Positions 63,571 to 64,000 of a stretch of 64,000 nucleotides of DNA are shown here, piece after piece. Every line of letters starts with the position of its first letter. Positions within the stretch are counted from its first letter, which is position 1. This stretch comes from JAGWBF01 sp963663025 (GTDB lineage: Bacteria; Chloroflexota; Dehalococcoidia; Lucifugimonadales; JAGWBF01). The notes beneath the pieces were generated by a model, which searched no databases, was not told the origin of the DNA, and saw only the letters and a list, made by a program, of their open reading frames with translations. The stretch lies in contig OY760073.1 of assembly GCA_963663025.1 (NCBI GenBank), forward strand, positions 1,860,001 to 1,924,000, in the 5' to 3' direction. A program made the position numbers and the translations under genes.

Positions 63571-63803
63571 CACACCCCCATGTTTTCCGGCACGAGAAGG
63601 GTGCAGTCGCACCCCCTCCGTTTGGCCAGCAGGGAGTACACCAGGCACCACATCACCGCCGAAGGTTCAATGAACTCGCAAGTCCGCAAATCAATCTCCA
63701 CGCTGGATTCTCTGAACTCGGAAGCCCGGGGGTCTGGCACAGCGAACCCCTTCAAATTGCCTGGATGATTAAACCTGGGTAAGGGTACAAACCTCACAGG
63801 CAT
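63563..63803 (-). pseudogene. STAS/ATPase gene, 5' fragment (split by IS)
   Basis: Encodes MPVRFVPLPRFNHPGNLKGF to PENMGVCSY, 80 residues with a STAS-like strand-helix (VEIDLRTCEFIEPSAVMWCLVYSLL). Fused to 60952-61571 after excision of the element it gives exactly 287 codons, a 286-aa protein with N-terminal STAS-like and C-terminal histidine-kinase-like ATPase domains. Past the insertion the frame runs into IS sequence. Confidence 0.85.
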
Positions 63804-63883
63804 CGGCCCTCTGAAGGCTCCTCCGGGGCCAGCCCGCCCCCCATCTCCCAGTCCATCGGCACAGCACCCTCTATCTGATACAT
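63794..63883 (-). CDS. 29-aa ORF overlapping the STAS/ATPase start
   Basis: ATG 63883 to TGA 63794, product MYQIEGAVPMDWEMGGGLAP plus nine residues. Its last ten bases overlap the start of the STAS/ATPase gene (ATGCCTGTGA), a coupled arrangement. TATACT lies just upstream of its ATG, suggesting a near-leaderless transcript. No domain is recognisable at this size. Confidence 0.4.
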   Translation of the reverse strand: MYQIEGAVPMDWEMGGGLAPEEPSEGRCL

Positions 63884-63914
63884 GGCTCAAGTATAACAGC
63901 ACGCCGGGCAAGAA

Positions 63915-64000
63915 GGCCTTTATCCCCCTCACCCCAGCCCTCTCCCACCAGGGGAGAGGGAGCCCCAATATCTCCCCCCTCCCTTGATGGGAGGGGACTA
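63915..64000. repeat. C-rich inverted repeats of the third family (cut by window edge)
   Basis: CCCCTCACCCCAGCCCTCTC and CCCTCCCTTGATGGGAGGGG elements, as at 22080-22200, 58350-58460 and 59850-59940. Confidence 0.75.

Overview
The window looks like a GC-rich chromosome segment from a member of the Chloroflexota, possibly near the SAR202/Dehalococcoidia lineages. This rests on the hopanoid operon, the LLM flavin enzyme next to a VOC protein, a DUF5678 gene paired with a retropepsin-like gene, frequent TTG/GTG starts, and intergenic regions packed with palindromic repeats. The lineage is inferred; no rRNA is present to settle it.

Region 1 (1-18.5 kb) is a tandem duplication of a two-gene locus: a divergent MarR-family regulator and a giant surface protein built from cadherin-like and fibronectin-III domains. 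Copy B (8727-15923) is complete, with a signal peptide, a Pro/Thr stalk and a C-terminal membrane anchor. Copy A runs off the left edge. Each giant gene has a roughly 2-kb upstream leader that holds a 41-bp element identical in both copies, a long poly-G tract (18 and 23 G) and an array of REP-like hairpins. The leader is open in one frame and that frame ends overlapping the giant start codon. Only the outer marR is intact; the inner one is a remnant.

Region 2 (18.6-42.4 kb) is mostly housekeeping: methyltransferase, DSP phosphatase, tRNA-Ala(GGC), a greA-lysS-serS operon, rsmD-coaD, dnaJ, lepB, tilS and ribH. It also holds two adjacent genes with DUF4268 modules, and a glycosyltransferase/CDP-alcohol phosphotransferase pair. 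In that same gene cluster is a two-domain protein disulfide oxidoreductase whose second active site reads UGA-Gly-Tyr-Cys, followed at once by a SECIS-like hairpin. It is a probable selenoprotein that would normally be called as two broken ORFs.

Region 3 (42.5-56.7 kb) is one long co-directional operon with a recognisable sigma70-type promoter. It runs prenyl synthase, hpnH, hpnG, hpnA, squalene-hopene cyclase, a 42-aa ORF, hpnC, hpnD, hpnE, then a 2-hydroxyacid-dehydrogenase-like gene, FGGY kinase, class II aldolase, a small conserved-looking protein and an epimerase. The first part makes hopene from C15 units through presqualene diphosphate, hydroxysqualene and squalene, and begins the C35 side chain.

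Region 4 (56.7-64 kb) is accessory. It contains REP blocks, a DUF5678/retropepsin pair, a PEP-mutase/isocitrate-lyase family enzyme, and a STAS/ATPase switch module. The ATPase gene is split by a 1,983-bp IS6-like element with 21-bp terminal inverted repeats and a perfect 8-bp target duplication. Removing the element and one duplicate restores an exact 286-codon reading frame. The element carries passenger ORFs besides its transposase.
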